A stretch of 64,000 nt of DNA from Clostridium bovifaecis (GCA_009738435.1 CP046522.1:2201249-2265248), one strand, 5' to 3'; shown: positions 44,849-53,691, counted from the first letter of the stretch. The notes: generated from the letters alone by a model not told the origin. Numbers and translations: made by a program.

Positions 44849-46954
44849 TTATCCTCCATTATCTTCTAAGTATTCAAGTAGATCTCTTGAATGCTCTAGA
44901 TGAGATAATTGTTTGTCTAGTTTTTGATATCTTTTTATATCAATTTGTGGTGAATCATCAATACCAATTTCAAAACTTTCTTTTAGTTCTTTTGGCAAAG
45001 TCTTTCTAGAAGTTCCTTTACCGAATATCAGATGAACTACATCTAAATAACTTAAAGTTTCTATTGATGGACGAAGATAGTGATAGGGACAGGTACGAAT
45101 TTCTTCGTATGTTGTCGCTGCTTCTCCTATACCTTTTGTCTCAACCTTCCATCCTTCTTCTATAGGAAAAAAGCCAAACCGTACCGCTTGTGAGAGAATA
45201 TAATTTTGGTCGTCAGGATAAGTGATTGAACTAATAAAGCCATCCCACAAAGCTTTGCTTAAATCTTTTTCTTCCCCTTGGTTCCAATCATTTAAGATGT
45301 GCAAAATATTACGGATTGATAATACAGATTCTCGGAGCTCCGGTTCATCCATCCCAAAGTCTTTTTCAACTTCATCATCTTTCCACTTGCCCATAAAAAC
45401 ATTCTGAGTAATCCTGCATAGCTGAGAAAAACGAAATAATTCTTCTAATGTCTTTTTAGAATCAGGTATATGGATATTTCCATTCTTATCAGCTAACTGT
45501 GCTATTATTATTCTAAACAGTTCATTTTTTTCTGGAAACTCTTGATCTTCTAAGGATCCAGTTATCTTTTGGGGCACATAATTGTATTCGATGGTTACAA
45601 AACGTGATTTAAAAGCTGGATTTAGTTCATTTGTTCCTTCATAATTGACCATTTGAGTTGATAGATTTCCTGTGCCAATAAATCCAAATCCAGGTTTAAT
45701 CAAAACAGGACCAACTCCTGTAATATAAGCTGTACTTCCTGCGTGACGCTGCAGGATATCATTTAAGGCAATTAGGTTTTGCATAGCAATTGTATTTAGT
45801 TCATCTACGATTACAGGCCGGCCTTCTTTTACTGCAATCAAAATTTCTCTTTCTATCTTTTTAATTGTAGTACCAAAAGTACTATTACTTGCCACCAATA
45901 AATCAGAAAAACTCTTCCATATTTGAATCTTAAGATGAAGCTGTTCCTCATCAGTCATCTGCTCTAATTTTTCTTTGTGCTCATCCATCCAATCATAAAA
46001 ATCTACTATAATCATGTTCAGATAGTCCTTATAAGACCTTTTAGAGAAACTGTGCTCTAGAGACAAAGTTTTCTCCACAAACATATCTTCATAAGTTAAA
46101 TTATGTGAACCAGATATAAATAGGGGCTGTAAAGATTCTATTTCCTCTTTAGTTCCATTGGTCAATATATTTCTATAGTGGAGCTTTCTCTCTTCATTAA
46201 ATCCTCTAAATTTTTTAATAGCATCTTCTTCTGTGGCATTGGGATTATCAGAAAACCAATTCTCCATTTTCTCTTCTAACTCACTTTGTATTCTGTTTTG
46301 AATAGTAAAATCCATAGCTGCTTCAGTTGCTAATTGTGTTTTCCCACTTCCTAAATGACCTACAATATATACAGGAACACCTGAATTCAACGAATCTATT
46401 ACCTTTTGTTTTGCTTTAACTACATAAGGTACAGTTACCAAACGTTGTTGGTGCTGGCTTTCTATGTCACTTATCAATTGACGTTTATAATAAAATTCCC
46501 ATGCTTCTGGAGAGCTTTTTAGAATTGTCTCTAACTCTTTTTCCAATCCTTCTATGCGATCAACCCGATATCTTGTAGCTGAATTACTACCATAGCAGCT
46601 GTAATTATTAGTCTCCCTATTGACTCGTCTTTCGAAGCGAAGAAAAAACCTTTCATATTCAATTAAATTTTCAATTTCTTGTATTTTTTTGTCCTTGTTT
46701 GCCCTCCCCCCTTCTACATAAGCCTTGTATTTTTTGTAATAAGCATTGCTTTCTTTAGAATCAAGGGGAATTTTCTCATTCCTTTCTTCAAACCTTCGGA
46801 AAGCTTTAAAAAAGGACCCTTGTCCGTCTATCTTTTTATTATTCTCACATTCCAATGATTTTAAGGCTTCTCTGCGTAAATCATCTTCATACCAACATTG
46901 CATTTCTTCTATAGTAGGAATATAAGCTTGCTTAGGATTTTTTTCTTTTTTCAC
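44849..46954 (-). CDS. MoxR-like AAA+ ATPase of a three-gene operon
   Basis: The 701-residue protein has a long helical N-terminal region (1–180) and a AAA+ module with Walker A GHLGSGKT (199–206), Walker B VIVDE (381–385), sensor-1 GFIGTGN (424–430) and an arginine finger near SRF (450–452). A large helical insertion (about 215–370) lies between Walker A and B. MoxR ATPases work with vWA proteins as chaperones or remodelling machines; here vWA and propeller genes follow directly. No named system is recognised. A plausible promoter lies between it and structured element copy 3. Confidence 0.85.
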   Translation of the reverse strand: MKKEKNPKQAYIPTIEEMQCWYEDDLRREALKSLECENNKKIDGQGSFFKAFRRFEERNEKIPLDSKESNAYYKKYKAYVEGGRANKDKKIQEIENLIEYERFFLRFERRVNRETNNYSCYGSNSATRYRVDRIEGLEKELETILKSSPEAWEFYYKRQLISDIESQHQQRLVTVPYVVKAKQKVIDSLNSGVPVYIVGHLGSGKTQLATEAAMDFTIQNRIQSELEEKMENWFSDNPNATEEDAIKKFRGFNEERKLHYRNILTNGTKEEIESLQPLFISGSHNLTYEDMFVEKTLSLEHSFSKRSYKDYLNMIIVDFYDWMDEHKEKLEQMTDEEQLHLKIQIWKSFSDLLVASNSTFGTTIKKIEREILIAVKEGRPVIVDELNTIAMQNLIALNDILQRHAGSTAYITGVGPVLIKPGFGFIGTGNLSTQMVNYEGTNELNPAFKSRFVTIEYNYVPQKITGSLEDQEFPEKNELFRIIIAQLADKNGNIHIPDSKKTLEELFRFSQLCRITQNVFMGKWKDDEVEKDFGMDEPELRESVLSIRNILHILNDWNQGEEKDLSKALWDGFISSITYPDDQNYILSQAVRFGFFPIEEGWKVETKGIGEAATTYEEIRTCPYHYLRPSIETLSYLDVVHLIFGKGTSRKTLPKELKESFEIGIDDSPQIDIKRYQKLDKQLSHLEHSRDLLEYLEDNGG

Positions 46955-47027
46955 AGAAGTTTCCTCCCCCGTATGATGTCTGTTGTATTAGCAATACGTG
47001 AAATTGCACTATAGTAATAATTACATA

Positions 47028-47162
47028 TAAACAGAGTTTTTGGCTTCAGGTGAAGTTTTTATTCCATCTGAAGCTTAGAAATCGTTATCCATGGATGTAG
47101 CAGCCCTTATCTCCCATTTTGTTAGAAGATGGGAGTCTTAGTGCGGCTAGTCATCGGATAAA
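47028..47162 (+). ncRNA. Structured repeat element, copy 3 of 3 (candidate small RNA)
   Basis: It reads TAAACAGAG … CATCGGATAAA on the plus strand. It is more diverged than copies 1 and 2, but the helices are kept by paired changes: GCTTCAG/CTGAAGC for GCTTAAG/CTTAAGC, CTCCCAT/ATGGGAG for CTCCCAC/GTGGGAG, and CAGCC/GGCTA for GCAGCTGCC-type pairing. The core GAAATCGTTATC is identical. A terminator hairpin follows at once. Confidence 0.6.
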
Positions 47163-47199
47163 TTAAAATCCCGATTTTTTCAAATTCGGGATTTTAATC
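47163..47199. terminator. Bidirectional terminator behind oleate hydratase and element copy 3
   Basis: TTAAAATCCCGA TTTTTTCAAA TTCGGGATTTTAA is a long near-perfect stem that could end transcription in both directions. Confidence 0.85.
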
Positions 47200-47222
47200 A
47201 AATTACCTAACTCTAAATGTTA

Positions 47223-49016
47223 TCAAATGATTCCATATTCTTTTAATAACTGTTCAATTTCTGTTCCTGCTAGTTGTTTCATAATTTTACGTTTAGTCAA
47301 TGGTGGTAAATCAATTTTTAGTTTTTCGCCATCTAATAAACTTGCACCTGCATTTAACAAATAGCGGATATCATATCTTGAAGCAAATACCTCAGGAACT
47401 CCTTTTTCAACTCTAGTTAAAACATATACTGCTTCCATAGCTGTACGTCCCGAGTATTCGATAGTAAATACAGTATCACGTCCTGGATCATCCAATGTTT
47501 CAGCAAATTGTCCAAGAAAAGCAAAGTTTACTGCATTCTTTGGCACAACATATGGACGATCTCCAAATTCACGAGGCATAAACATAGATGTGATAAATGG
47601 CATCATAACAGGGACTGCAGTACATGATTCTGCTAATTCTTCGATCTCATCTACAGGAACACCTATATGGTATAACCATTCCTTTGTGATTTCCTTACCA
47701 GTGCAATCTCTCATAGGCTTTTTAATGTAATCGCCAGGAACATCAGAAAATAAACCATATACCCAAACAACAACGTCTTTTTCAGGTTGTCCATAATATT
47801 GCTCTTGACGGTTTATTGTCCAACTCATTAACCATGAAGAGTCAACTGCTGTAACTATACCACCTGTTACAGTGCGTCCTCCATATGGTGAACGTTTTGT
47901 GATCTTTTCAATGTACTTAGGAACACGTTCATCATGACAAGTTACTGTGCAAGACTCCCAATTTGATTTTTCTGTATCTGTGCAGAATTTATCTGGATGT
48001 CCAAATTCATCTGATTGAGCAGCTATGTTTCTCCATAATCTCCAACATCCCCCTAGTTCCTTGTTAAATGGAGCAGGAGTATTGTCATCACCATATCCAG
48101 AACCTTCAGTCATAGAACCATTAGTGATAAATACTAAGTCATTTTCTGTTAAGTCAATAGAAATATTCTTTCCATTTTTATCTGCTGCAACTATTCTCTT
48201 TGCAGCCTTTTTATCATCTGAAATTGAGAACTCAACATTATTAACAGTAATTCCATATTGAAATTTAGCACCATGGTCTTCCAAATATTTAACCATAGGT
48301 TTTACAAATGAAGTATATTGATCATGGCGTGAAAATTGTAAAGCAGAAAGATCTGGCAACCCTCCAACATGGTGGATAAAGCGGTTCATATATAATTTCA
48401 TCTCTAAAGCACTATGCCAGTTCTCAAAGGCGAACATTGTCCTCCAATATGTCCAAAAGTCACTATTTAAAAGTTCTTCGGAAAAAATATCTTCAATAGC
48501 TTTATTTTGAAGTTCTTCATCTGGTATACTTACAAAAGCAGCTAATTCTTTTGCCAAGTCTTGACCTAAATTGAACTTTCCATTATCATAGCGTTCGCCT
48601 TGATTTTTAGTAATACGGCAATTGCTAGAGTTTGGGTCATCATAGTTTGTATAGTAAAAATGATCTAATACAGTCATGTTAGGATCTTCTGTAGATGGTA
48701 ATGAACTAAATAAGTTCCATAAAACCTCAAAATGATGTCCCATTTCACGTCCACCACGTGCCACATAGCCCATATTTTGACGAATTTGACCGTCTAAACA
48801 ACCACCAGGAATATCTAGCTGCTCCAAAAAAGTAATCTTGCTGCCATCCATATGAGCATCGCGAATTAAAAAACAACCAGCAGCCAAAGCGCCAATTCCA
48901 GTACCAATTAAATAAGCTTTTTTGTCTTCAATTCCTTTTGGCTTTCTTGCATTTACTAGTGAATGATAATTTCCGTTTGTAAGCGTAAGCCTATCATCAT
49001 GTGTCTTTAACTTCAT
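47223..49016 (-). CDS. ohyA: Oleate hydratase (fatty acid double-bond hydratase)
   Basis: The enzyme adds water to the cis-9 double bond of oleic and related acids, giving 10-hydroxy acids, and may detoxify unsaturated host lipids. The protein is 597 residues with the FAD-binding loop GTGIGALAAGCFLIRDAHMDG in pieces, an FLEQLDIPGGCLDG segment and NFAFLGQFAETLDDPGRDTVFTIEYS, all family signatures. ATG 49016 is preferred because AAGAAGGG precedes it; the frame is open for 22 more codons upstream. It is downstream of a TetR gene, its likely regulator. Confidence 0.95.
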   Translation of the reverse strand: MKLKTHDDRLTLTNGNYHSLVNARKPKGIEDKKAYLIGTGIGALAAGCFLIRDAHMDGSKITFLEQLDIPGGCLDGQIRQNMGYVARGGREMGHHFEVLWNLFSSLPSTEDPNMTVLDHFYYTNYDDPNSSNCRITKNQGERYDNGKFNLGQDLAKELAAFVSIPDEELQNKAIEDIFSEELLNSDFWTYWRTMFAFENWHSALEMKLYMNRFIHHVGGLPDLSALQFSRHDQYTSFVKPMVKYLEDHGAKFQYGITVNNVEFSISDDKKAAKRIVAADKNGKNISIDLTENDLVFITNGSMTEGSGYGDDNTPAPFNKELGGCWRLWRNIAAQSDEFGHPDKFCTDTEKSNWESCTVTCHDERVPKYIEKITKRSPYGGRTVTGGIVTAVDSSWLMSWTINRQEQYYGQPEKDVVVWVYGLFSDVPGDYIKKPMRDCTGKEITKEWLYHIGVPVDEIEELAESCTAVPVMMPFITSMFMPREFGDRPYVVPKNAVNFAFLGQFAETLDDPGRDTVFTIEYSGRTAMEAVYVLTRVEKGVPEVFASRYDIRYLLNAGASLLDGEKLKIDLPPLTKRKIMKQLAGTEIEQLLKEYGII

Positions 49017-49215
49017 TATATTCCCTTCTTTCTGAATTTTTAATAGTTCTTTAAATTCGACTACTATATTTAGATTTCTCATATATTCACTCTGTTAGCA
49101 GACTCAAATGTTGCAATATATAATAATTGCTTCTTTGACTTTGTGAATACTTGCTATTTGTAAGGTTTGTTTATACTCATAATATAGCTTTTTTATGTCT
49201 TTTTCATTAGATAAA

Positions 49216-49250
49216 AAAACTGCGATGTTTGAAATTCGAACACCGCAGTT
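49216..49250 (-). terminator. Terminator behind the TetR gene at 49321
   Basis: AACTGCGGTGTTCGAA … TTCAAACATCGCAGTTTTTTT on the minus strand forms a stem with a T-run. Confidence 0.85.
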
Positions 49251-49320
49251 AATTTGTCTAATTTTTAGGCACTAAGATTAGAGTGTCTGGTAAAAAACAG
49301 GAATGTTATATTGCTTTTTA

Positions 49321-49890
49321 TCAGCCATCATTTAAGCCAGCGCTTCGTCTAAGGGATAGGGCAATGTTTCCATCAAAGAGCAGTCCGATTCGTCTAGTGA
49401 TAGTATCAGGGTCTTCTTTCATTCCGGAAGCAATCCATCGTAGTACCATTTCAGTAAGGGCACACTGATAAAAGGAAGCAATCAGCTTTTTATCCCTCAA
49501 AGAGGCTGAAATATCCTCGCTTACTTTTTCAACATACCGGATCATTATATTTCCTGATACATTGTATATATAGTTCTCTAATTCTTCTCTCTGCATTGAA
49601 TTATATACATGATAAATGGCTGTTTTGTTTTCTAAAGCAAACTTAGCAGCCACAATAAAGCTTTCCTCCCAGGAAAGTGTATCATTATATTCATCAATGA
49701 CTGTCTGAAGCTCTGTTTGGAATATCTCTGACAGAACTGCATATATATCTGTGTAGTAATAATAAAAAGTATTTCTGTTAATTTCACATTCTTTAACAAC
49801 ATCCTTAACTGTAATTTTGTTAAGCGGACGCTCATTCAGCATATTTATGAATACCTGGCGAATCATTTTTTTCGTATATTGCTGTGCCAA
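49321..49890 (-). CDS. TetR/AcrR-family regulator next to oleate hydratase
   Basis: The 189-residue protein has an N-terminal helix-turn-helix (ITVKDVVKECEINRNTFYYYYTD, about residues 20–43) followed by a helical ligand-binding domain. The start is TTG after GGGGGTGG. A perfect 9-6-9 palindrome lies 63 nt upstream. Position suggests control of itself and of ohyA in response to fatty acids; this is inferred. A terminator separates the two genes, so ohyA must have its own promoter in 49017–49215. Confidence 0.85.
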   Translation of the reverse strand: MAQQYTKKMIRQVFINMLNERPLNKITVKDVVKECEINRNTFYYYYTDIYAVLSEIFQTELQTVIDEYNDTLSWEESFIVAAKFALENKTAIYHVYNSMQREELENYIYNVSGNIMIRYVEKVSEDISASLRDKKLIASFYQCALTEMVLRWIASGMKEDPDTITRRIGLLFDGNIALSLRRSAGLNDG

Positions 49891-49925
49891 GTCGCCACCC
49901 CCTAATGCTTAATCTGTATTCAAAA

Positions 49926-50105
49926 TTATAGCACATGGTAAGTTATTTGCAAATAATCCATAATCATATGGATTATCTTAACGTATAAATCCATGTCAAA
50001 GTCTTCTATAAGTTCTGGATTATTTATTATTTCTATAAATTGCTTTGCCTTATATTTTCCAAGTAAGTTATCACTTTTCAAATGCTGATGACATAGTAAC
50101 CGCAT
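49926..50105 (-). pseudogene. Probable C-terminal remnant of a serine recombinase
   Basis: A 59-codon frame reads LLGKYKAKQFIEIINNPE and LIEDFDMDLYVKII, resembling the C-terminal end of large serine recombinases, then runs into unrelated sequence. No catalytic domain remains. The match is from pattern memory and is tentative. It fills most of the 334-nt gap between the TetR and Rrf2 genes. Confidence 0.3.
49953..49976. promoter_or_regulatory. Palindromic candidate TetR operator
   Basis: ATAATCCAT (49953–49961) and ATGGATTAT (49968–49976) are perfect 9-bp arms with a 6-nt spacer, 63 nt upstream of the TetR start. The symmetry fits TetR-family sites. Confidence 0.5.
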
Positions 50106-50151
50106 ATTAGCCTATTGGCGATCCCCTTCTCTATTTTAATTTTTTAAGTGC

Positions 50152-50180
50152 TTGACAAAAGTAATTACCATTAATATAAT
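50152..50180 (+). promoter_or_regulatory. Consensus promoter of the Rrf2 gene
   Basis: TTGACA (50152–50157) and TATAAT (50175–50180) are exact consensus hexamers with 17-nt spacing. Just downstream AAGTCTATAAT (50194–50204) recurs after the gene at 50697, and may be an operator. Confidence 0.85.
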
Positions 50181-50224
50181 TATAGATAAATAAAGTCTAT
50201 AATATCCTTTAGGGAGGTTTTACT

Positions 50225-50638
50225 TTGAAATATACAAAAGCTACAAACTATGCGTTGCATATCGTTGCTTATATGATTATGCATAATAAAAATGATAATT
50301 TGAGTTTACAACCATTAGCAAGTCAATTCAATATATCTGCTACCTATCTATCAAAGATTTTAACACAGTTGGTAAAGGCCGGTATAATTCAATCAACTCC
50401 AGGTGTGAATGGTGGTTATATTTTGCGTAAAAAGAAAGAGGATATTTCATTTATGGATGTGATCAAGGCAATCGAAGGAACTGGGGCATTATTTAATTGC
50501 GACTTGCAAGAGGAAGGCGAGTGTCGTATTCTCAAAGTAATGACAGAAGCTGAAAATGTAATGGAAACATATTTGCAGAATAAAAAGCTCTATGAAGTAA
50601 TCCAAAACACAGAGAACAATGCAATATGCGAAGAGTAA
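50225..50638 (+). CDS. Rrf2-family transcriptional regulator
   Basis: The 137-residue protein has the Rrf2 winged helix (FNISATYLSKILTQLVKAG, TPGVNGGYILRK) and a dimerisation helix. Two Cys lie in the loop where iron-sulphur Rrf2 members have three (FNCDLQEEGECRIL), so cluster binding is uncertain. The start is TTG after TTAGGGAGG. A perfect promoter lies upstream. It precedes a methyltransferase gene on the same strand by 207 nt. Confidence 0.9.
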   Translation: MKYTKATNYALHIVAYMIMHNKNDNLSLQPLASQFNISATYLSKILTQLVKAGIIQSTPGVNGGYILRKKKEDISFMDVIKAIEGTGALFNCDLQEEGECRILKVMTEAENVMETYLQNKKLYEVIQNTENNAICEE

Positions 50639-50845
50639 TTCCTTCGTATACTCAGCCATATTGTATGGCTTTTTAATCTTAATTAAAGATATTATAAGTC
50701 TATAATGTATATATTATATAATGTATTTTTTAAAAATATAGTAAATACGAAAAAACACAAACACAGTTCAAAAGAAATGGAGTACTCTGGTTAGCCGCAA
50801 GCTAGGTAGTATTTTACTAAAATAAAACATAAAGGAGAAAAGCAT

Positions 50846-51475
50846 ATGTTAGAATTCTGGGAATCAAGTTTTATAGAAAAACAAATGATGTGGGGATTTG
50901 AACCTTCAGACTCCGCAATCTTGACAAAGGATTTTTTCCTTGAGAATAAAGTTAAGGACATATTAATTCCGGGTATTGGATACGGCAGAAATGCAAAGAT
51001 TTTTTATGACAACGGAATTAACGTAACAGGTATTGAGATATCAAAAACAGCGATTGATTTAGCAAGACAAAACGGGCTTGATATTAAAATTTATCATGGT
51101 TCAGTAGCTGGCATGCCTTTTGATAACAAATCTTATGATGGCATATTTTGCTATGCACTTATTCATTTATTGAATAGCCGTGAAAGAAAAAAATTAATTA
51201 AAGATTGCTATAATCAGCTAAATCCAAACGGATATATGATTTTTACAGCTATTTCAAAAAAAGCTCCAATGTTTGGAAGGGGTCCACAGCTGAGCAAAGA
51301 TCGATTCGAGATAATGAAAGGCGTAAAAATGTTTTTTTATGATTCTGATTCAGTAAAACGGGAATTTGAAAAATACGGATTAGTGGAATTTTCAGAAATT
51401 GATGAACCAGCTAAGAATATAGGAAATAAGCCTCCATTGAAATTTATAATTATAAAATGCAAAAAAGAGTGTTAA
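50846..51475 (+). CDS. Class I SAM-dependent methyltransferase
   Basis: The 209-residue protein has motif I ILIPGIGYGRNAKIF (about residues 40–54), the acidic end of strand 2 in GIEISKTAIDLA, and the later strand YDGIFCYALIHLL. The substrate is not evident. Start ATG after AAGGAG. The Rrf2 gene upstream may regulate it through the repeated AAGTCTATAAT motif; that is inference. Confidence 0.87.
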   Translation: MLEFWESSFIEKQMMWGFEPSDSAILTKDFFLENKVKDILIPGIGYGRNAKIFYDNGINVTGIEISKTAIDLARQNGLDIKIYHGSVAGMPFDNKSYDGIFCYALIHLLNSRERKKLIKDCYNQLNPNGYMIFTAISKKAPMFGRGPQLSKDRFEIMKGVKMFFYDSDSVKREFEKYGLVEFSEIDEPAKNIGNKPPLKFIIIKCKKEC

Positions 51476-51535
51476 ATATAAAACAAAAAAGTGCCACAGC
51501 TTCATTTGAAGACTATGAATATATTGATTTAAAAT

Positions 51536-51573
51536 AAAAAACAGCAGTAATATTTGTAAATGTTACTGCTGCG
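51536..51573 (-). terminator. Terminator with twin at 58041
   Basis: CAGCAGTAATATTTG and CAGTAACATTTAC-type arms form a stem behind the ABC remnant. It shares most bases with the hairpin at 58041–58076. Confidence 0.7.
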
Positions 51574-51582
51574 ATATTAAAA

Positions 51583-51996
51583 TCAAACTGCTTCGCTTAA
51601 TCTGGGACTGTTATCGGTTTTAGTATATACTGCACTAGTAGAATCGTCTAAAATCAGTATTTTAGGCTTCTTGAGTAAGGCTCTTTCAATACATAGTCTT
51701 TGTTTTTGCCTTCCAGATATATTCGTTCCACCTTGTTTAATGAAGGTATCATATTTATCAGGAAGACTCTGTATAAATTCATCTGACTGAGCTTGCTTAC
51801 ATATGGCAATCAGTTCCTCATCAATGGCCTCCTTGTTTCCCCACCTCAAGTTCTCCTGTACACTGGTATTTAAATCATCATATTTTTTGAAAACGCTTTT
51901 AAAATGTGGATGTGCACTAGTGATAATAATGTACAGCGGCGTGACTATGGAGTCTCTTTTAAATTCTCTTACATAACTTAATAACTTCTTAATCAT
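51583..51996 (-). pseudogene. Collapsed ABC exporter gene (internal deletions)
   Basis: The 137-codon frame joins three separate parts of an ABC exporter: an N-terminal MIKKLLSYVREFKRDSI, a piece of the TM-domain loop HPHFKSVFKKYDDLNTSVQENL, and the nucleotide-binding end with the signature ISGRQKQRLCIERALLKKPK and Walker B ILILDDSTSA. Walker A and nearly all membrane helices are missing. The LSGGQ motif also reads ISGRQ. A ribosome-binding site remains, so a small product may still be made, but no transport is possible. Confidence 0.82.
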
Positions 51997-52209
51997 ACTT
52001 CTCCCACTTTATTGTTAGACTTCTAACTAACATTTCAAAAAATTGTTTCTAATCAGCAATTTTTTCAATATATATAATAATTTTATACATACTAAAATGT
52101 TAAGTTTAGTTGACAAACTTCCATTTTTAATTGATAGAATGGATTTCTAATGTTTAGTATACTATAAATTACAGGTTAACTTGAAATAAAAGAAAGGCCG
52201 GTGGTAATT

Positions 52210-52656
52210 ATGTCATTAGGAGAAAAGTTATTATATCTGCGCAAAAAGGCAGGTTTATCTCAGGAAGATGTTGCCGAAAAATTAAGCGTATCTCGACAAA
52301 CAATAAGTAAATGGGAAACAGACCAGACTGTTCCTGAGCTTATTAAAGCAAAATTACTAAGTCAACTTTACAATGTAAGTTATGACTATCTTATTAGTGG
52401 AAGTCCTGTTGGTGGTGATGTCACCAGTATTGAAATGATAGTTGATGAAATTGACTGGACAAGTGCATGGAGTGAAAAATATCCACTTTTAGCTTCATAT
52501 CAAGGCATAAAAGGAATAGATAACTATAGTGAAAGGCTATCTGAGATGTATGATGCTTTTAAAAATGAATTCGGCTTTAACGATGCAGACACAGTTTTAG
52601 TTTTAAAAGATATTCTTTATCAAAAATATAAAATGGCAAAAAAGAAAAGTAAGTAA
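52210..52656 (+). CDS. XRE-family helix-turn-helix regulator
   Basis: The protein (148 residues) has an N-terminal HTH (GEKLLYLRKKAGLSQEDVAE, VSRQTISKWETDQTVPE) and an acidic C-terminal region that is not recognised. The ATG at 52210 is chosen over one nine bases earlier because GGCCGGTGG lies before it. It stands between the ABC remnant and the CPBP gene and may control the neighbouring exporter; not proven. Confidence 0.87.
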   Translation: MSLGEKLLYLRKKAGLSQEDVAEKLSVSRQTISKWETDQTVPELIKAKLLSQLYNVSYDYLISGSPVGGDVTSIEMIVDEIDWTSAWSEKYPLLASYQGIKGIDNYSERLSEMYDAFKNEFGFNDADTVLVLKDILYQKYKMAKKKSK

Positions 52657-52700
52657 TATTAGCACGATTTGTAGTAATTCTATTTCACAATTTTAAAATA

Positions 52701-52736
52701 GGAAAAAGTGCTTAGCATGCTGCTAGTGCTTTTTCC
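52701..52736. terminator. Terminator behind the XRE gene
   Basis: GGAAAAAGTGCTTAGCA and TGCTAGTGCTTTTTCC form a nearly perfect stem. Confidence 0.85.
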
Positions 52737-52884
52737 TTAATTTATTTGGAGCAAGTGCCGCATCAATTGGTTACGTGTTAAAATATATAACAATAATTTT
52801 ATATGAGACAGTATTCTAATAAATCTGCCTGGGCCTTAACAATATCATAAGATAGGATGTGTTGTTCTGTATGGCCTCTGTCTG

Positions 52885-53691
52885 TTAACCTATAATGTGA
52901 GCTTTTCTATTGTTTTTCAAATATACTCCAAGAAAGGCCAGTGCAGTTGCAAGATACAGCACAGAAAAAATTATGAAAAAATAACCATCACCTGCAAAGA
53001 AATTTAATGAGAAGTTAAAACAGAAGTGAATCCAGAACGCTATGAACAGATTATTGCATTTTTTCATAAATATTCCCATTATCACCGTTAAAGCCGTCAT
53101 CACAACTATATTTGCAACGATATAAGTCAAAGCCTGCAATCCAGTATAATCAGAAGAGACAAACCAAAGCGGTGTATGCCAAAATGCCCATACCACACCT
53201 AGAATGAGATTTCCTTTAATGAACCCATATCTTTCTTCTAATTCCGGCCGCAAGTATCCGCGCCATCCAGACTCCTCTCCAGTTGGTCCCTGTAAAATCG
53301 TAAACATAGTCATGCTGCATAATCCAGATGGAACAAACATAAGCTGTGCTGTGATAGATGTTTTTTCAATTGCAGACAAAATCCATACCGCCATAAAGAA
53401 AATACTAATTATTAACACTGGTATAATCAAAATTAAGCTAATTTTCAGTTTTTCTTTAAAAACTTTCTTATAGAATTCTTTAATATCCATATTTATCTTT
53501 AGATTCTTTAGCATAAACAGAAGCACTATAGTTGGTGACCAACTGCACAATACCGTAATCCACCTCATAACAGTAGTTGAAGCATGGAACACCATAGATG
53601 CCAAACCGCCAATTCCTAAAATCATTACCCAAAACAATAGGTATGCATTGATCACATACTTCCACATCACATCAATCTTCTTCTCTTTCAT
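52885..53691 (-). CDS. CPBP-family intramembrane metalloprotease
   Basis: The 268-residue membrane protein has the CPBP (Abi/CAAX protease-like) motifs: [14 protein letters not shown] (EExxxR), FWHTPLWF and [10 protein letters not shown]. Members act in bacteriocin self-immunity, peptide maturation or regulation; the substrate is unknown. Start ATG after GGGAGG. It lies downstream of an FtsX-type ABC exporter, a pairing that would suit peptide export or immunity. Confidence 0.88.
   Translation of the reverse strand: MKEKKIDVMWKYVINAYLLFWVMILGIGGLASMVFHASTTVMRWITVLCSWSPTIVLLFMLKNLKINMDIKEFYKKVFKEKLKISLILIIPVLIISIFFMAVWILSAIEKTSITAQLMFVPSGLCSMTMFTILQGPTGEESGWRGYLRPELEERYGFIKGNLILGVVWAFWHTPLWFVSSDYTGLQALTYIVANIVVMTALTVIMGIFMKKCNNLFIAFWIHFCFNFSLNFFAGDGYFFIIFSVLYLATALAFLGVYLKNNRKAHIIG

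Noticed and set aside
52790..52884. A frame reading [20 protein letters not shown] behind the CPBP gene
   Set aside because: It looks coding-like but is too short, lacks a start and could not be matched to a family.
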